64,000 nt of DNA from Liolophura sinensis. Taxonomy: Eukaryota; Mollusca; Polyplacophora; Chitonida; Chitonidae. The translations under genes and the position numbers were made by a program. The DNA lies in contig NC_088301.1 in the NCBI RefSeq assembly GCF_032854445.1, forward strand, positions 51,075,187 to 51,139,186. Reading direction: 5' to 3'. Under the pieces are notes generated by a model. The model was given only the letters and a program-made list of their open reading frames with translations, was not told the origin of the DNA and did no database searches. Shown here one piece after another: positions 1 through 12,600 of this stretch (position 1 is the stretch's first letter; every line of letters starts with the position of its first letter).

Positions 1-109
1 TTTAATATATCTCCAAGTGTTGTTCATCTTCAAAAAATGTACATGTAGTGATTCGAATCACCACATACATGTAGTTATAGTTAAATGTACTGTTACAAAT
101 TTGTTTCAG

Positions 110-3100
110 TATAAAAGACATCAGAAGTCTGTATGTAGACACCACTTTTTGCATTCCTGAAGCATTCTATATTCCGAGCCGTGCTGACTGTGTGGAAGCC
201 TTATATGAATTAGTGAAGAACTGGATTGGAGAAAGCCCCAATAACTGTGTGAACATTTCATCAAAGACAAAATATGGCCATGAGCACTTACTGAAAGGTG
301 TGGCTGATAAGCTGGACAAAAAGGTGGGCCGGTTGAATTTTGAGACTTCATTGCAAAGTAAAAAAATTATACACTGAATGTAAAAGTGTGTGTGGGTGCT
401 TGATGGCTGATTTGGACAGGAAAAAGACATACAAATTGTTTACTCTAAGTTTTTAGATTTTCGAAGATTTTGTCTCCGTGTACCTCACAAACTCTTTACT
501 TCCTTCACCTGGTATATTAGAAAAGTTGAATTTTGGTTGAAGCACATTTTTGACAGACACAGTCTTCAGCAAAGCAAAACAAAAACACTTCCTTTGGAGA
601 ATCAAAGCAGCTTCACATATGTATCTTTTATATGAAGCCTGTTCAAATTGTTTTTAATTTTTTTTGTGAGAAAACCTAACTGTCGGATATCAAAGGTTTA
701 AGTACTTTAAAGGTGGGTTTACCTAGTATCAGCATTTTTTTTCTTCCTTTTTTAATGTTTAGCTTTCAACATTTTCAGTTTTCTGACCCAGTTACTCTTT
801 TCAGTTCCAGTGCTTTTGATCACCTTTCCTCAACTGCAGTTTTAGAACACACTAACTTAAATACACATTCCTCACATGACCTCTAGTGACCTCTACATTA
901 TTTGGAAACGAAACATCTTAGTGGTGTCAACTATCAGTATCATATTCTCAGTGTCTTATGCTGCTCTTTCCTTAGTGCTTAGCTTGTAAGAACCACAATC
1001 AGATGCATGGAATCATGGGGTGCACAGCATATCCTTTTTCTTGCAATGATTCCTACATATTGACTTGAATCTTGAAACACAACTGTCATTTCAGAGCTTC
1101 TTTGTGAATGTCTTTCATTTGCTGTTTTGGTGGAATTTTGAGTATTTTGTGGCATATTGATGCCATTTTTTGTTTGTTTTTTTCAGATTCATGTGTTAGC
1201 TGACAAGCACCAGCTCTATGAGCAGATTCCAGAACTACAGAATGTGTTTACTTCAGATCCCAGTGCCACACCCATCCATGCCTGCTGTTGGGAGGTATGT
1301 TTTGCCCACTGCCACTTGTAATATATCTGTGTTAAGTAGCTAGCACAATTAAGACTAATGTGATAAGCATATGCTTGTTTTTAGTGCTTAAAATAATGGA
1401 GGTTTGAGAAGCTTAAAAAGAGCCTTGGATGAAATGCTCTATTGACAGTTTCTTAAAATACGTTCAACTGTGGGCTGATTGGTTTACACATATTTGTACA
1501 CGTAAATGTCACACTTCCTACTTAAAGTTTTTCATAATCGTTTCCGTAACTATCAAGGTTTAGCTTAATAGAGTTGCACTGCCTACATCAAATTACCTAA
1601 AAGGAGCATTTATACAGGTGAATAAATGTCATAAAATATTAGTTGTAGTGCTGAAACTTAATTTTTCCATTAGTTTTTAAATACCTTTCAAACAAACCAC
1701 AAGAGAACTCCAAGAATCAGGCAGAGAGTGCAGTTGTGCGCAAATTTTCGAGTCAGTTACGTTATCAGGGGTCTACGCAGGCAGTCTTGCAGGACACCTG
1801 TTGTTTTTTTTGGATTGTTAGGTTTCCCAGCTTTGCTTGGAAAACTGTTGTTCTTGCTCAGATTATTTTTTTTTGTTCTCTGACAACTGTTTTTTTTTTC
1901 CGTTTTACGAGAAAACTGCGTGTCACAGCTGTTAACTTTCTACACATGTTCATTACCAAATCGCTTGGGCTGCCTGCTGGAGTATAAAACTTTTCCCACC
2001 TGTGACCCATTCTTCGGCCATATTGGAGCTGTGTGGAAATCTAAAAAAAAAATTCTTCTCCAAAACCACTGACCCAATTGCATTGAAAATTGATATGCGT
2101 GTACAAGACTACAGGGGGTATCAGGATTGAACATTTTATGCAAATCGGTCGAGAAATGTGGAAGCTTGCTTGTCTCGTGATGACGTGTGGATAAATTTTG
2201 AAAAAACAAGATAGCAGTTAGATGTAGTTTGGCCTACTGAATACAGCTGTGGTTTTAGTTTTCTCGCATTTTGTATAGTGTTTTTTTAAATAGCAATTAT
2301 AGCTCATTTCAGGGTCATTTTTCAAATGTTACATGACTGAACACCGTAATAGCTATGAAGCTGAAAATTGGTCAGTAGATAGATCAACCACAGATCTTCA
2401 TTTTTGACTAGGACTGCACAGCTACGACTGATAGTTTTGCCATTGAAACGCGTTTAAAAACTTATTATTTTTATTGATAATCAGCTCGTAAAATTGCAAT
2501 ATCTCCAGAACCGGTAAAGGTAGAAAAAACAAACTTGGCATTTTTAATAGCGAACATATGATGCAGATTTTGAGGTTTTGTGCTGTTTGGTCAGTCATGA
2601 TTTATCAGCCATTTTGAATTTTATTGCTAAGCTTAAACCATCTTTCTCTGTAAATCGGCTAATGATCTTTGGATGAAAATTCACGTGCAAGTTTTAGGTG
2701 GATAGCTGTACATATGTTGTACAAAAACTTCTTGTTTGGTATGCAAGTTGTGCTGCAACTGACCATTGAAATTAGTTTAGTTTTTTAAATTAGTTTTATG
2801 ACCAAAAAAAAACATCAAAAATATAGCTGCTAAACCAGCGATGCAGGGGTTCAAGCCGGTATTGCTGGCCTACCATACCTTCACTTCACTTAATGGTGTA
2901 CATGTATAGATACATAACCAAGATAGATACAAAGTCAACATTCTTCGTAGTCATAAGTACACTCTGTGTATCATGCATGTAGATGTGCCAAAGAGAGTAA
3001 ATCGACCAAATCTGGCAATATTTAAAAGCATGCATGTCCCCTTTTTTAACACAGCTCAACGATTTTCAGCATGCATAAAATACATGTATTGTGCTTTACG

Positions 3101-6100
3101 CTCAGTGCTTTTCAGCTGTAACGGTTTTCAGCTTTACAGTTGTGGCGGTTTTGTGTCACGTGACCTGCAAATATGGGAAAAAATTGAACTTTTTCGGACT
3201 TAAATGGCCATTCTCGACAAAACTGTTCATCAGAGAAAAGTAAAAAGATCAGATTAGTGATCAGAACATCAAACTACACCAAGCAGAGTACTTAAAATAT
3301 TTGAATTCAGAAAATTTTAATCACGTGACAGATTCGGTAAGCTGGGATCAAACTCTGACATGACTGACTGGTGTGAGCGATACAAGCCCGGCGCAATCTG
3401 CCTAATGTCAATTTCCCAAAGTCAGTCATCTTTGCCTTTCAACTGCCCAAGACACATCTGCATCACACCACACAGCCGGGAGATGGTTAGCGTTTAAGTC
3501 CTTCTGTAATTAGGTCAAGTGAGGGAAAATTTTTGCCAGCATCTCCCTTACTGTCTACTCTATTATCTATCTCACTAAGTCCGGGAGGCAGTTGCAATTT
3601 GCACTTCAAATTTCCATACATATTTTCTTTAAACTGATATCTTTCATTTGAGAGCATAAAAATCAATACATAACCAGATACAGCTGTACACGGCATTGAA
3701 TCTTTCAATGCGACCTTGATGATGCTGCACTATGCTCAGTGAGAAACATCGATCCCTTCTCAGACTTATCAGGCCTTTTGGTAAGAAATAAGGCCAAAAA
3801 ACATGGCCCGTGTAATGGCAAGTTCCAAAATTTGGTCAAAATTGTGATGTCTTAACTAGTTTCGAAATTTCAATATTTTTTTGAGATATAGGCAAAAAAC
3901 TAAAATTTAGCTACATAATTTCAATGACCTGTTCTCAAGAACTATGGGAGCTAGAAATGTGCAACTTGCACCAAATTGTAGCCCAAGACATGCTCTCTCT
4001 GTGATATGCCAATGGATTTGAGCTACGATCAATAGTTTTCTCGCTAGAATTGTTTAAATGACACATCATTTTTGGTTTTTCTTTTTTTTTTTTTTTTTTT
4101 AGAAATAGATGTTAATTCTATTTGCTTTAACACGAAGTTAGACAGGAACTGGACTAGGTTTATGGTATTTGACCCAATGCTTTCTGCTGCACTGTCCATG
4201 GTTTCCAGAAACGGTTGTGTTCTATTTGATGGCGTAGAATGACAACTGCAACAACAAACGATGTGTACCCCGGCTGAAACTGCTTTGCAGTTCTAGTTTA
4301 TAATGTGATTGTGAAGATGATTGACCTTGTATCTTTGCAGCCAGATCGAGACACAAGATCTCGGTTGCCATGTGGGTTTGTACCAGCCAATGACACTGAT
4401 GTCAAGGTCATGGTGGTTCGACCGTCCACAATGTGGTTCACGCAAGGAGTGCAAATAAAGGACATTTATGTGAAGACTCACTATATTCACAGAGTTTGTT
4501 ATTCGTTTCACTCCTCCTTCAGTGAAGTCCGGGATTTTGTTACCTTTTTGAAACCCAGGAGAGTTTACCCAAATGTTGTACCACCGAACCAAACAGTGGA
4601 GCAGGTAGGTTACCTGTTGCTTATAAAGACTCAAACAACTGAAATAACATCCAACATCCATAAGGTGTATTCAGGTAGTAGTCTTGTAAATGTACCTCAG
4701 TATGCCTTGATTCACAATTGAGAACAAGAAGTGTGCATGTTGAATGAGGACTTTCCAAAGTAAAATGATGGTTAGAGATGATCACAAGAGGAAATGACGT
4801 ATTTCTCATTTTTCAGTTTGATGTAAGCTCAAACCAAGGAGTGATCAATTATACTACAGTTTACATATATTTTAAATATACATGTATGAGGAATTTTATG
4901 ATGTTATACAGAATAATTGTACTAACATATTGGTTAATGTAAGTTGATAGTTATAGCTTATATTCTGTAGAATGTATATGGAACATATATGTGTTTGTTA
5001 CATGCTAAAGTAGTACTGTGGTATGCTTGTAACTATGTCTTGTGTTTTTATACATGTATATGGTGGATTTTTATGTAGTATGTCTCTTCAGATATATACT
5101 ACTTTTATATTGAAACAAAGGGCTAAATCTGCAAATTTTGTTCCAGATACAGGCTAGACTAAACCAGTTCCTGTCCTTAATACACAAAGACCGTGCGAGT
5201 GGGGATGATCAAGTACAAACAAAACCTCTCGGAATACTTAGGAAAGTCAAATCCACGAAGCAATACAGTGGTATGCTGCATGTACCTGTTTTTATGATGA
5301 TTCAGAGTAGTGTGTACATGTAAGAATGTACAATGTTCCTCAGCGTGTGACTGTAAGCGTACATGTATCTATCAAATTCTGTATGTAAATATATGTGTTT
5401 CTTCCATTCACTCATAATGGTTAAATGCTCTTTACTTGTTAAAAAGTAATTGGACAGAGAAATTGTAGGATCCCTTGCTCTCCAACACTGCTTTTGTGGC
5501 CATGTTGTGTTGTGTCTGTCATATGTGGGTAAGTTTGTCAGAACCTCACCAGATGTCAGGGGTTTACTCAGAGCACTCTGGTTCCTTCCACTGGTAAAGC
5601 TAATTGTCTTCATATAAGTGTAAAATTCTTTATATGGAGTTAAACTATATCAAATAAAAATCCAAAATCCAACCTATAAATTTATACATAAATTTACTTG
5701 TAATTTTAATCATTATATACACACTTTGTCTGGAATACTCTGTTGGTACATACATGTATATGCATTTACCTAGTGTTATCCTTCGTTTTAACTTATCTCA
5801 TATAAATAGTCAGGGACATTTATTGTTTTCAGTACCGGTAACCACTAATTTCAAGGTTGTTGATCTATGCCTCCATTGCCAGGTATGCCTGGTGTGTACA
5901 CTCCCATCTGCCAATGATCATGGCTTTTCTCTAACACCATAACTCTGGCCACTGTCTTTTAAGTGAAATATTCTTGAGTAGGGCATAAAATACCAATCTA
6001 ATAAACAAATGAAATAAACATGTATGTCTTGCAACTGCACTAATGTGACTATGGGGTATTGCATTATAATCTGTGTTTGGTTTCTAATCTCAGGATCATT

Positions 6101-7157
6101 AACGGATTCAGAAGAGCTGTGTTTTGATGACGAGAAGACTCCCAAAAAGCGAAGTAGGAGAGCATCAGCAGAGTCCATTCAGTCAAACAAGGATTCAAGT
6201 GAAAAATTTCAGCTTTATTATTCTCAGTTTCTCCGTGACAGAACACCAGACGGAAGTCAGGAGAAGGCTTTGGCAGTAGTTATCTCCCCTTGCAAGTCTA
6301 GCAATGAGAGTGCATCTTCATACTCTCCAAGTTGCCATAGTGACAGTGAAATGGATTTGACAGGCAGTGGTAATGTGGCCAATGTTACCATGATGAAGCC
6401 AGCTGTTCCGGACACAGGTGGCAGCTATATGTCTTACATGAGCGATGATGATGACGACGACTGTGATAATGCAAATGTGGAATCTCTTTCATCAGCAGAA
6501 TGTGAGAAAAATAATTGTAACGATGTATTGGATCCCAGTGCTTTGACAGTTGGACATAATGCAACACTTGCCATCTCAGTCACTGAACACGATAGACTGC
6601 AAAACAATAAATTTGTCATAGGAAACAGTAGTTCTTGTGAACGTGCCTCACTGAGTATTTTAGATGTGTCTGATGCTGACAGCGATATAACAGTCTCACC
6701 TGAAAACGTTGCTCTGAGGGATCAGCGGGATGACTTAATGCTGGACAGCAGTCCTGATGAAGTTGAAATAACTTACTGTTCTGTACGTTCCAGTGGTAAA
6801 AAATTGAATGAAAATAGTACAAATTCTTGTCTAGTAAAAGACTTTCAAAGTACATCACCCTTGAAAAGTGAGCTGCAAAATAGACACAATTTGGACTTAA
6901 ATTTAAAGAAGGATAGTGGTGCCTTGAAGTCTTGTAAGAGGCCAGGGTGCTCTAACGGAACGGCAGACTCACCAGCAAAAATTCCTAAATTGTCCCCATC
7001 CATTTCTCCTAGTCCCCGTGGTGTGATCCACTCTCCTCTGCGTCGTAGGCCACCTGTGGCACAGAAAGTCATTCTGGTGGACCTGACTGCAGATAGTGAC
7101 AGCGATGACAATGCTTGTGTCATTTGGCCAACCAGTGACTCCAGTGTAAACCAGTGA
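110..7157 (+). CDS. DCLRE1C: Artemis nuclease (DCLRE1C), C-terminal part, five exons
   Basis: Metallo-beta-lactamase/beta-CASP nuclease of non-homologous end joining; it opens DNA hairpins and trims ends in the nucleus with DNA-PKcs. Exons, all with AG/GT borders and matching phases: 110-323, 1187-1294, 4341-4604, 5147-5270, 6094-7157, giving about 590 residues to the TGA. The start lies left of the window. Exon 1 has the LYVDTTF motif holding a metal-ligand Asp. The Artemis-specific zinc site of the beta-CASP domain is complete: His in IHVLADKH, His and Cys in IHACCWE, Cys in RLPCGF. CYSFHSSFSE carries the later conserved His. The last exon codes an acidic, Ser-rich, low-complexity tail (a DDDDDD run near 6450), as expected for this family. 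Within it, FQLYY (6207-6221) resembles the DNA ligase IV-binding motif of human Artemis. Exon 5 stays open upstream into the intron to about 6024, but the acceptor at 6091-6093 restores the family frame. Confidence 0.93.
324..1186 (+). other. Artemis intron, no other feature seen
   Basis: Donor gtgggc follows an AAG codon and the acceptor is a T-rich tract ending TTTCAG. The intron is AT-rich. No open frame or repeat was recognised. Confidence 0.8.
1295..4340 (+). other. Large Artemis intron with diffuse repetitive sequence
   Basis: Intron between the exon ending IHACCWE and the exon starting PDRDTRSR. It is AT-rich with poly-T runs (for example 4081-4100). Short modules built on TGAAAATTG recur near 2087, 2361 and 2668, suggesting an old repeat. 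A perfect Pol III B-box (GGTTCAAGCC) sits near 2850 without a convincing A-box, perhaps a decayed tRNA-derived element. No exon was recognised. Confidence 0.5.
4605..5146 (+). other. Artemis intron, AT-rich
   Basis: Donor GTAGGT and acceptor TTCCAG. The sequence is rich in ACATGTA-type words. Nothing else was recognised. Confidence 0.75.
5271..6093 (+). other. Artemis phase-1 intron containing a SINE 3' fragment
   Basis: Donor GTATGC follows CAATACAGTG and the acceptor is TCTCAG before the last exon. The split Gly codon rejoins in frame. A SINE tail occupies about 5909-6018. Confidence 0.8.
5909..6018 (+). mobile_element. SINE 3' fragment in Artemis intron
   Basis: Matches the 3' half of the tRNA-headed SINE seen elsewhere here: a CACCATAA module, then AAGTGAAATATTCTTGAGTA, a degraded 'aaaacaccaatcaaataaa' end and AAATAAAC. 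The tRNA-like head is missing. It ends about 75 bases before the terminal Artemis exon. Confidence 0.75.
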
Positions 7158-7592
7158 GTGATTGGTTTAGGGGACTGTGTGATTCTATAGTCAGCCAAGA
7201 GTGGGCCAAGGTAGCATAGTTTAGGGGAAGTGAAAGGCCACAACCTTTTTTTGTAAAATATTGACATATTTTAGGAAAGATTTTTATAGTATATGCATAT
7301 TTGAATTTTAAAAATTTGCATTTGTATGTACGTGTATATACTCAATATAAAGTACACAGTTCTCTAAAATATTAAATTATAAATGGTTAGTATATATATA
7401 TGTGTATGCTTTAAACTGTTTGCCATGTGAAGATGAAAGTTTCAGTTAAAATGCACATATCAGCATTTTTCATGCTGTATATTATTTTATATTTGAAATG
7501 ATTTGTTTTCTTTTTTGTTGTTTGTTTGTTCGAAGGGTTTGTAGAGAATTTTATTTCACAAATTTTATAGATTGTCGTATATGTATTGTGGG
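7158..7592 (+). other. Probable Artemis 3' UTR
   Basis: AT-rich sequence after the TGA. The variant poly(A) signal ATTAAA is at 7371-7376. No canonical AATAAA occurs before the SINE tail near 7823. Confidence 0.5.
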
Positions 7593-7838
7593 GGCCTATG
7601 TGGCCGAGAGGGGTAGCACGCCAGTGCAGCACCATGACCCAGGAGCCTCCCTCCAATGCAGATGCTGTGAGTTCAAGTCCTGTTCATGCTGGCTTTCATG
7701 TTTTTTTTTTTTTGTTTTTTTTCTGAAATTCTCTCTGGGCTCCGCCCGGTTTCCTCCCACCATAATGCTGGTTGCCATAGTATAAGTGAAATATTCTTGA
7801 GTACAGTTTAAAACACCAATCAAATAAATAAATAAATA
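7593..7838 (+). mobile_element. tRNA-derived SINE, near full length
   Basis: A tRNA-like head (GGCCTATGTGGCCGAGAG, A-box region) is followed by the B-box GTGAGTTCAAGTCC. The body has the shared CTCCGCCCGGTTTCCTCCCA and CACCATAATGCTGG modules, then AAGTGAAATATTCTTGAGTA and an AATAAATAAATAAAT tail. The central part found in other copies (CCGTACGTGGGAAGG) is replaced here by a T-rich run at 7700-7721. The tail supplies the first AATAAA after the Artemis stop. Confidence 0.85.
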
Positions 7839-8854
7839 TATGTATTGTTTTCATTTTGCAATTAAATAATTTTTTTGTGCTGTGCATAAATACATTTTTA
7901 ATAGTGTCCATCAAATTTGTATTGTCATTTAAACATTTAGATTGCAATATAAAAAATTCTTCACCTATCATGTTCAGCACAGGTACTCAACACTGACATA
8001 GGAATCAATGAATGAAAGTATCTGAAAAGGATTTCAAATTCTTATAAACTGGCTTTTTTATAATAACATCCTGATATGAATGAAACTGACTGGCAAGTTG
8101 AATGTTGTCTCATAATAACAAAACTGTACTAATACAAAGTGGTATTTATAATATGTTATAATAGACTTACTTAGCCGGGGACTGGTTTGTGTTAAGCCTG
8201 AGCAACTACAACAATGAAATTTAGAGGAAATCAGTATGAATAAGGTAAATATTATGTTTGTATTTGTGCTACTACATATTTGTACTTGTTACCATAGAAA
8301 TATATATCATGTTGTCTTAAGATGTTATAATCGATTGCAGATTTTAAGTTGTCATTTCTGTATTTGTTTTTCATGATGATAAAGTTAAAAAGTGTAAAAG
8401 CACTTCAACCATATTGTAAAAACACCAATCAAATTAAATCAAAATCATGAAATGTCATTTTAACATAGCATATTTGCTTTGTGCATTTATGTTTTTGTTG
8501 AGTGTAGTTTAATCTAGTGTGAATTGTTTTAAAGATACATGTAAATAAAATATTTGTACAAAATGTCTAACATAAATAAATTCAATCCAATGAATACATG
8601 AGTCATCATATTTACTTTATTACTTTCCCAGCAGAATGTTTGTAGAAATATTAACCATCCACTTCTTTACATCGATTCCCATTCTTACAACATTTCCCAT
8701 ATAAACGACAACAGCAGTTGAACAGCCACAGCTGAAATCAGCATGCAGAACCATATCTTTGTCTTTATATGTTGTCTCTATTTACCAACTTACTTGTTTC
8801 GGTAAGCCTGTATTCTCACTACTTTCATTTGCAACTCATTGTCCCTGTGTTCAT
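7839..8854. other. Intergenic, no gene seen
   Basis: AT-rich sequence with several AATAAA-like words and no convincing open frame or splice-flanked exon on either strand. Confidence 0.6.
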
Positions 8855-8954
8855 CCCCGGGCTGTGCCTGGTTTTCTCCCACCATAATGGTGGCCGATGC
8901 CTCATGAGTGAAATATTCTTCAGTACAGTGAAAAAGACCAATCAAGTAAATAAG
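8855..8954 (+). mobile_element. SINE 3' half fragment
   Basis: CCCCGGGCTGTGCCTGG, CTCCCACCATAATGGTGGCC, GAGTGAAATATTCTTCAGTA and ACCAATCAAGTAAATAAG are the ordered 3' modules of the local SINE family. A more decayed tail (ACACCAATTAACTAAATAAA) follows at about 9043-9089. Confidence 0.75.
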
Positions 8955-9089
8955 TCTCTGTGTTCACATGGGCATCTGTATAACATCTCAGTGTCTACGG
9001 GCTTCAAAATATACCCGCCTGTCTCATTTGCCGTAATCATCTCACAAGTGTTCCATGTATTTTTGAGAAACACCAATTAACTAAATAAA

Positions 9090-9665
9090 TCCCCAATTCC
9101 GACTCCATCTTGCAGTTTTCACACACCAGTCCCTATTCACACAATCCCCAAAGTCCTCCACACCTTCTGAACATATCACCACCATCCCACCATCCTCAAC
9201 TTCTCAACCTACACCTATGAAAAACCCAGTTCCCTCATTGAACAGCCCATTCTCTAGCATCCCCAGTTTCAAACATTCTCAACCTTCCCATTTCCTACAC
9301 TCCCCAGCTTCAAACCTTCCAAGCTTCCCCTTCCCAGATTAACCTCTGTCCCCATTCTACCACCAACCCTTAAATGATACCTTCTACCTTCTTAACCTCC
9401 CCAGTTGCTACTCCTATCACCACCCTTTAGTTTCTAACTTCTCAATCCAACCCTACCCCTTAGCCCTTATTGTTTATACCTTGTCATCCTTCTCTTCTCC
9501 CACCCTGCAGCTAACCCTAAGTTCCTACCTTCTCACCTCCTCTGTTCCCAATGACCCGCTACAACTAAACCCTTAGTGTCTACCTTCTACACCTCCCCAG
9601 TTCCCACGTTACCACCAGCCCTTAGTTTCTACCTTTTCAACATCTGTTCTCACACTACCACCAGC
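9090..9665. repeat. Pyrimidine-rich degenerate minisatellite
   Basis: About 575 bases that are C/T/A-rich and strikingly poor in G on this strand. Recurring words include CCCTTAGTTTCTACCTT, CTCCCCAGTTCCCA and ACCACCA at roughly 50-60-base spacing, so it reads as a decayed tandem repeat. No coding frame was recognised. Confidence 0.6.
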
Positions 9666-12600
9666 TATTAGTCTGTGTACAAATTTTAAGTAAGAGAGGA
9701 ATACCTGTGCTGTGTGATTGAGGTTTTTTATTTGATGCCATCATGAAATGCAGATGAACATCTAATCGGGGGTGAGAAAAGCACGTTTCTTTTGACCAGG
9801 TCACTGCTTCGATCGTGTTGTGTATAAATATTGTTAACATAATACAGTGTACGTGATATGTTATGTAGGTCACTGTGCACGCTTCGGTTGGCCTACGTAC
9901 TTAGTGTTACACTAGTTCGCCTATGCTAGAATGTAGCGCTGGCCAAACGCATGCACAGACGTTCTCAAACGGCTGTTTCATATGTAATGTACCCGCATGT
10001 GCACCGTATGGGCAGATAAATTCACAGTAGTAGACTGGACTAAAGCAGGAAAACTGTCTAGATCTGTTTCAGCCAGGGTTAATTCAATTCTTTTCAGGTA
10101 CTCGATTTAGTGGCCCGGTACGGAACAACTGATTCCCAACGAAGCGTAAACAGCCCTGTGATCAGTGAAGCATGTGTTTTTTGCAGCCTGACAATTCGCC
10201 ATGTGCTACAGTGACTGAAAGAAGTATGACAAGACCAGATCCTGCTTCATCACACAGTAAAATGCCCTCTTTGTTCAGGTATTTAGTGAGACAGATTTGT
10301 TTGGACAGACAGAATTTTGATCCATCCTTAGTCTTCTGTGACGTTATGCATGATTTAACCAGAATTATCCGTGCACCACATCGCAAACCTGGGAGGAGAC
10401 CTTCTAACGGCACGCCGTAGTGTTATACTAACGGGTATCGGATACGCTCGCAGTTCAGCCTATCTCTCTCTAACCTGGTCCGCACCATGATCGTGTACTT
10501 ATTCTTGTCCGGCCAGATACACAAGTCTTTTTAATGTATGCCATAGCGGACAATTAATCACCCCTTCCAGCCATTTGGTTCATACATGTGGGCAGTAAAT
10601 GGGAACAGTGGACGTGGTCGTGACTGACCTTGTGCGTGAGCCAAAAGATGACAACATTAATGCGGGCTGATAATATAGAGTACCCTCATGAAAAAGATGG
10701 CCTGGTTTTTATTTCCACCCTGAGTTTAAGTCCTAGTGAAAAATGAGCAACGGCAGTACAGATCGAGTTCTCGCTTAGGGCAAAAGGTACATTTGTAGAA
10801 GATACAAAACAGGTAGGCCCCTAAATGCTCTTTGATTGCTACTTGTACTCTAACCTTAATTTGTCAGTTGTTCAGTAAAGCAGATATTTAATTTATCAAT
10901 TAAAATAACCCATAATATTTCGACAAATAGATTTACGGAGCTGTTTACGAATACTTTGGCTTACTAGTTGTATGAAGGGAAGTCAAGTACAGGTTGGATA
11001 ATTAGCTACCGATATTATTAATAAATATAAACTGCACGCAAATTTGCTAAATGGTAAATAAATATCGGAGTCATTTTGAAAGTCTCATATATGTCCCCAT
11101 GTTGATCACATTGGCTGTGGTTTTGGATTATGGTCGAACCATATATTATTACCCTGCACAAATATTTGGTTTATTTTATTATTTCAGCGTCTGTTATAGT
11201 TAATTAAGGCAGATAAATTCCAGGTGGGTAGTATAATCGCGAAATTTTTTTTTCCATTAAAACCACCAATGCTTTTCACAAACTAAGTCATTACTGATGT
11301 AAACACAGCTAGTCATTTAAAAATCTTAATACTCTACCAAATTTCAGAATCGTTGAAGAAGAAGAGAATTATTGTTTTTTTGCACAAAGCAGGATTTTCA
11401 AGGACAACAGTTTTTGATGGGACAACGAATAGTTAATACCGGTATGATAAAATCTCGAATATGTCTATCACATTTGCAATCTTTTGTTACATTGTTTATT
11501 ATTTTATTGTTTTAAGGTATAGTAGCCGCTCTGTTGATGGAACATAAATCACACCCTTAATTTAATATCAATCATGCCTCAGTCAGTATGTCCTGGAAGA
11601 CGTCGAAAACGGGTCTAAAGTTCGAAAATGCTGACAAGTTCGCAATTTAGTAATGTCCATTTATGTTTTGGAAGAATTACCGCATTTTGAACTTTACTTT
11701 ACAGTAGTAGATTTACTACGGTCACTGGTGTTAGTCTGCTGTTCCTGGAAGCGTGTCCGAAAAAGACACTCGTTGAAACCTGCACTGTTGAGGAGTATGG
11801 AAGTGCGGCTAAAAATTGCAGTCGTGCGAATCTGAACAGATATATACGAGGACAAACTGCACTGTTTAATTAACAGTGGACAGCTTGCCACAGGTTTTTA
11901 GTTAACCTTGCTCTCTACAATCTACATCCTGCGCCTCAAAAGCAAACAGATGTAAGACGCTATACTTCTCTCTATATAAATACGTTTGTATGTATTTATA
12001 TGTATATATTCTCTAGTTCTGTGTTCATGGTATTAGATCATACAATTAGAGTGATTTTCTCATCAACTTACATACATAACGGCTTTGATATTTTCATCGA
12101 TGAATATTCCACCTTTAAATTCATGGTCACCCGTATCTGCATAACGGTACCAGAAACTATATACACCCTGCGCAACGTTTTCAAGTTTTCACTGGAGCTC
12201 CTGAACCGAGTCCTGCATTCATTTGTCACGTGATACTCTCGTGAGATTGTCTCTTTACAGACATGTTACTGGTCCGTTTAAGTCACGTCATATCGCTTGT
12301 GTTGGGGGACTTGAATGCACGCTCGTTTTTCTCTATAGTGTTGCACTCCTTTGACATCCCAAAAATACAATCTATTACGTCAAATATACACAACATAGGT
12401 TTCACATAAACTACATGCTGAGACGTGCACTTATATCTCAGCTCACTCAAGAGTAGTGTAGTGTCAAACCAAGAAAGGAGGGTAATCATTTAGGTGAGTT
12501 TTTCATGACTGGTTATATTGGCAAAATAACATTATATGTGTCAACTACATTAACTTTACTTAGGTTACAACTTCATGCAAATCATCGATCATTTGAGCAA

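Noticed and set aside
4293-4661. A 122-codon - strand frame
   Set aside because: Antisense shadow of the Artemis exon 4341-4604, whose + strand frame matches the family.
10172-10420. An 82-codon frame with splice-like borders upstream of the transporter gene
   Set aside because: The product is unrecognisable and the opposite strand is equally open over the same bases. Only mentioned as a possible non-coding exon.
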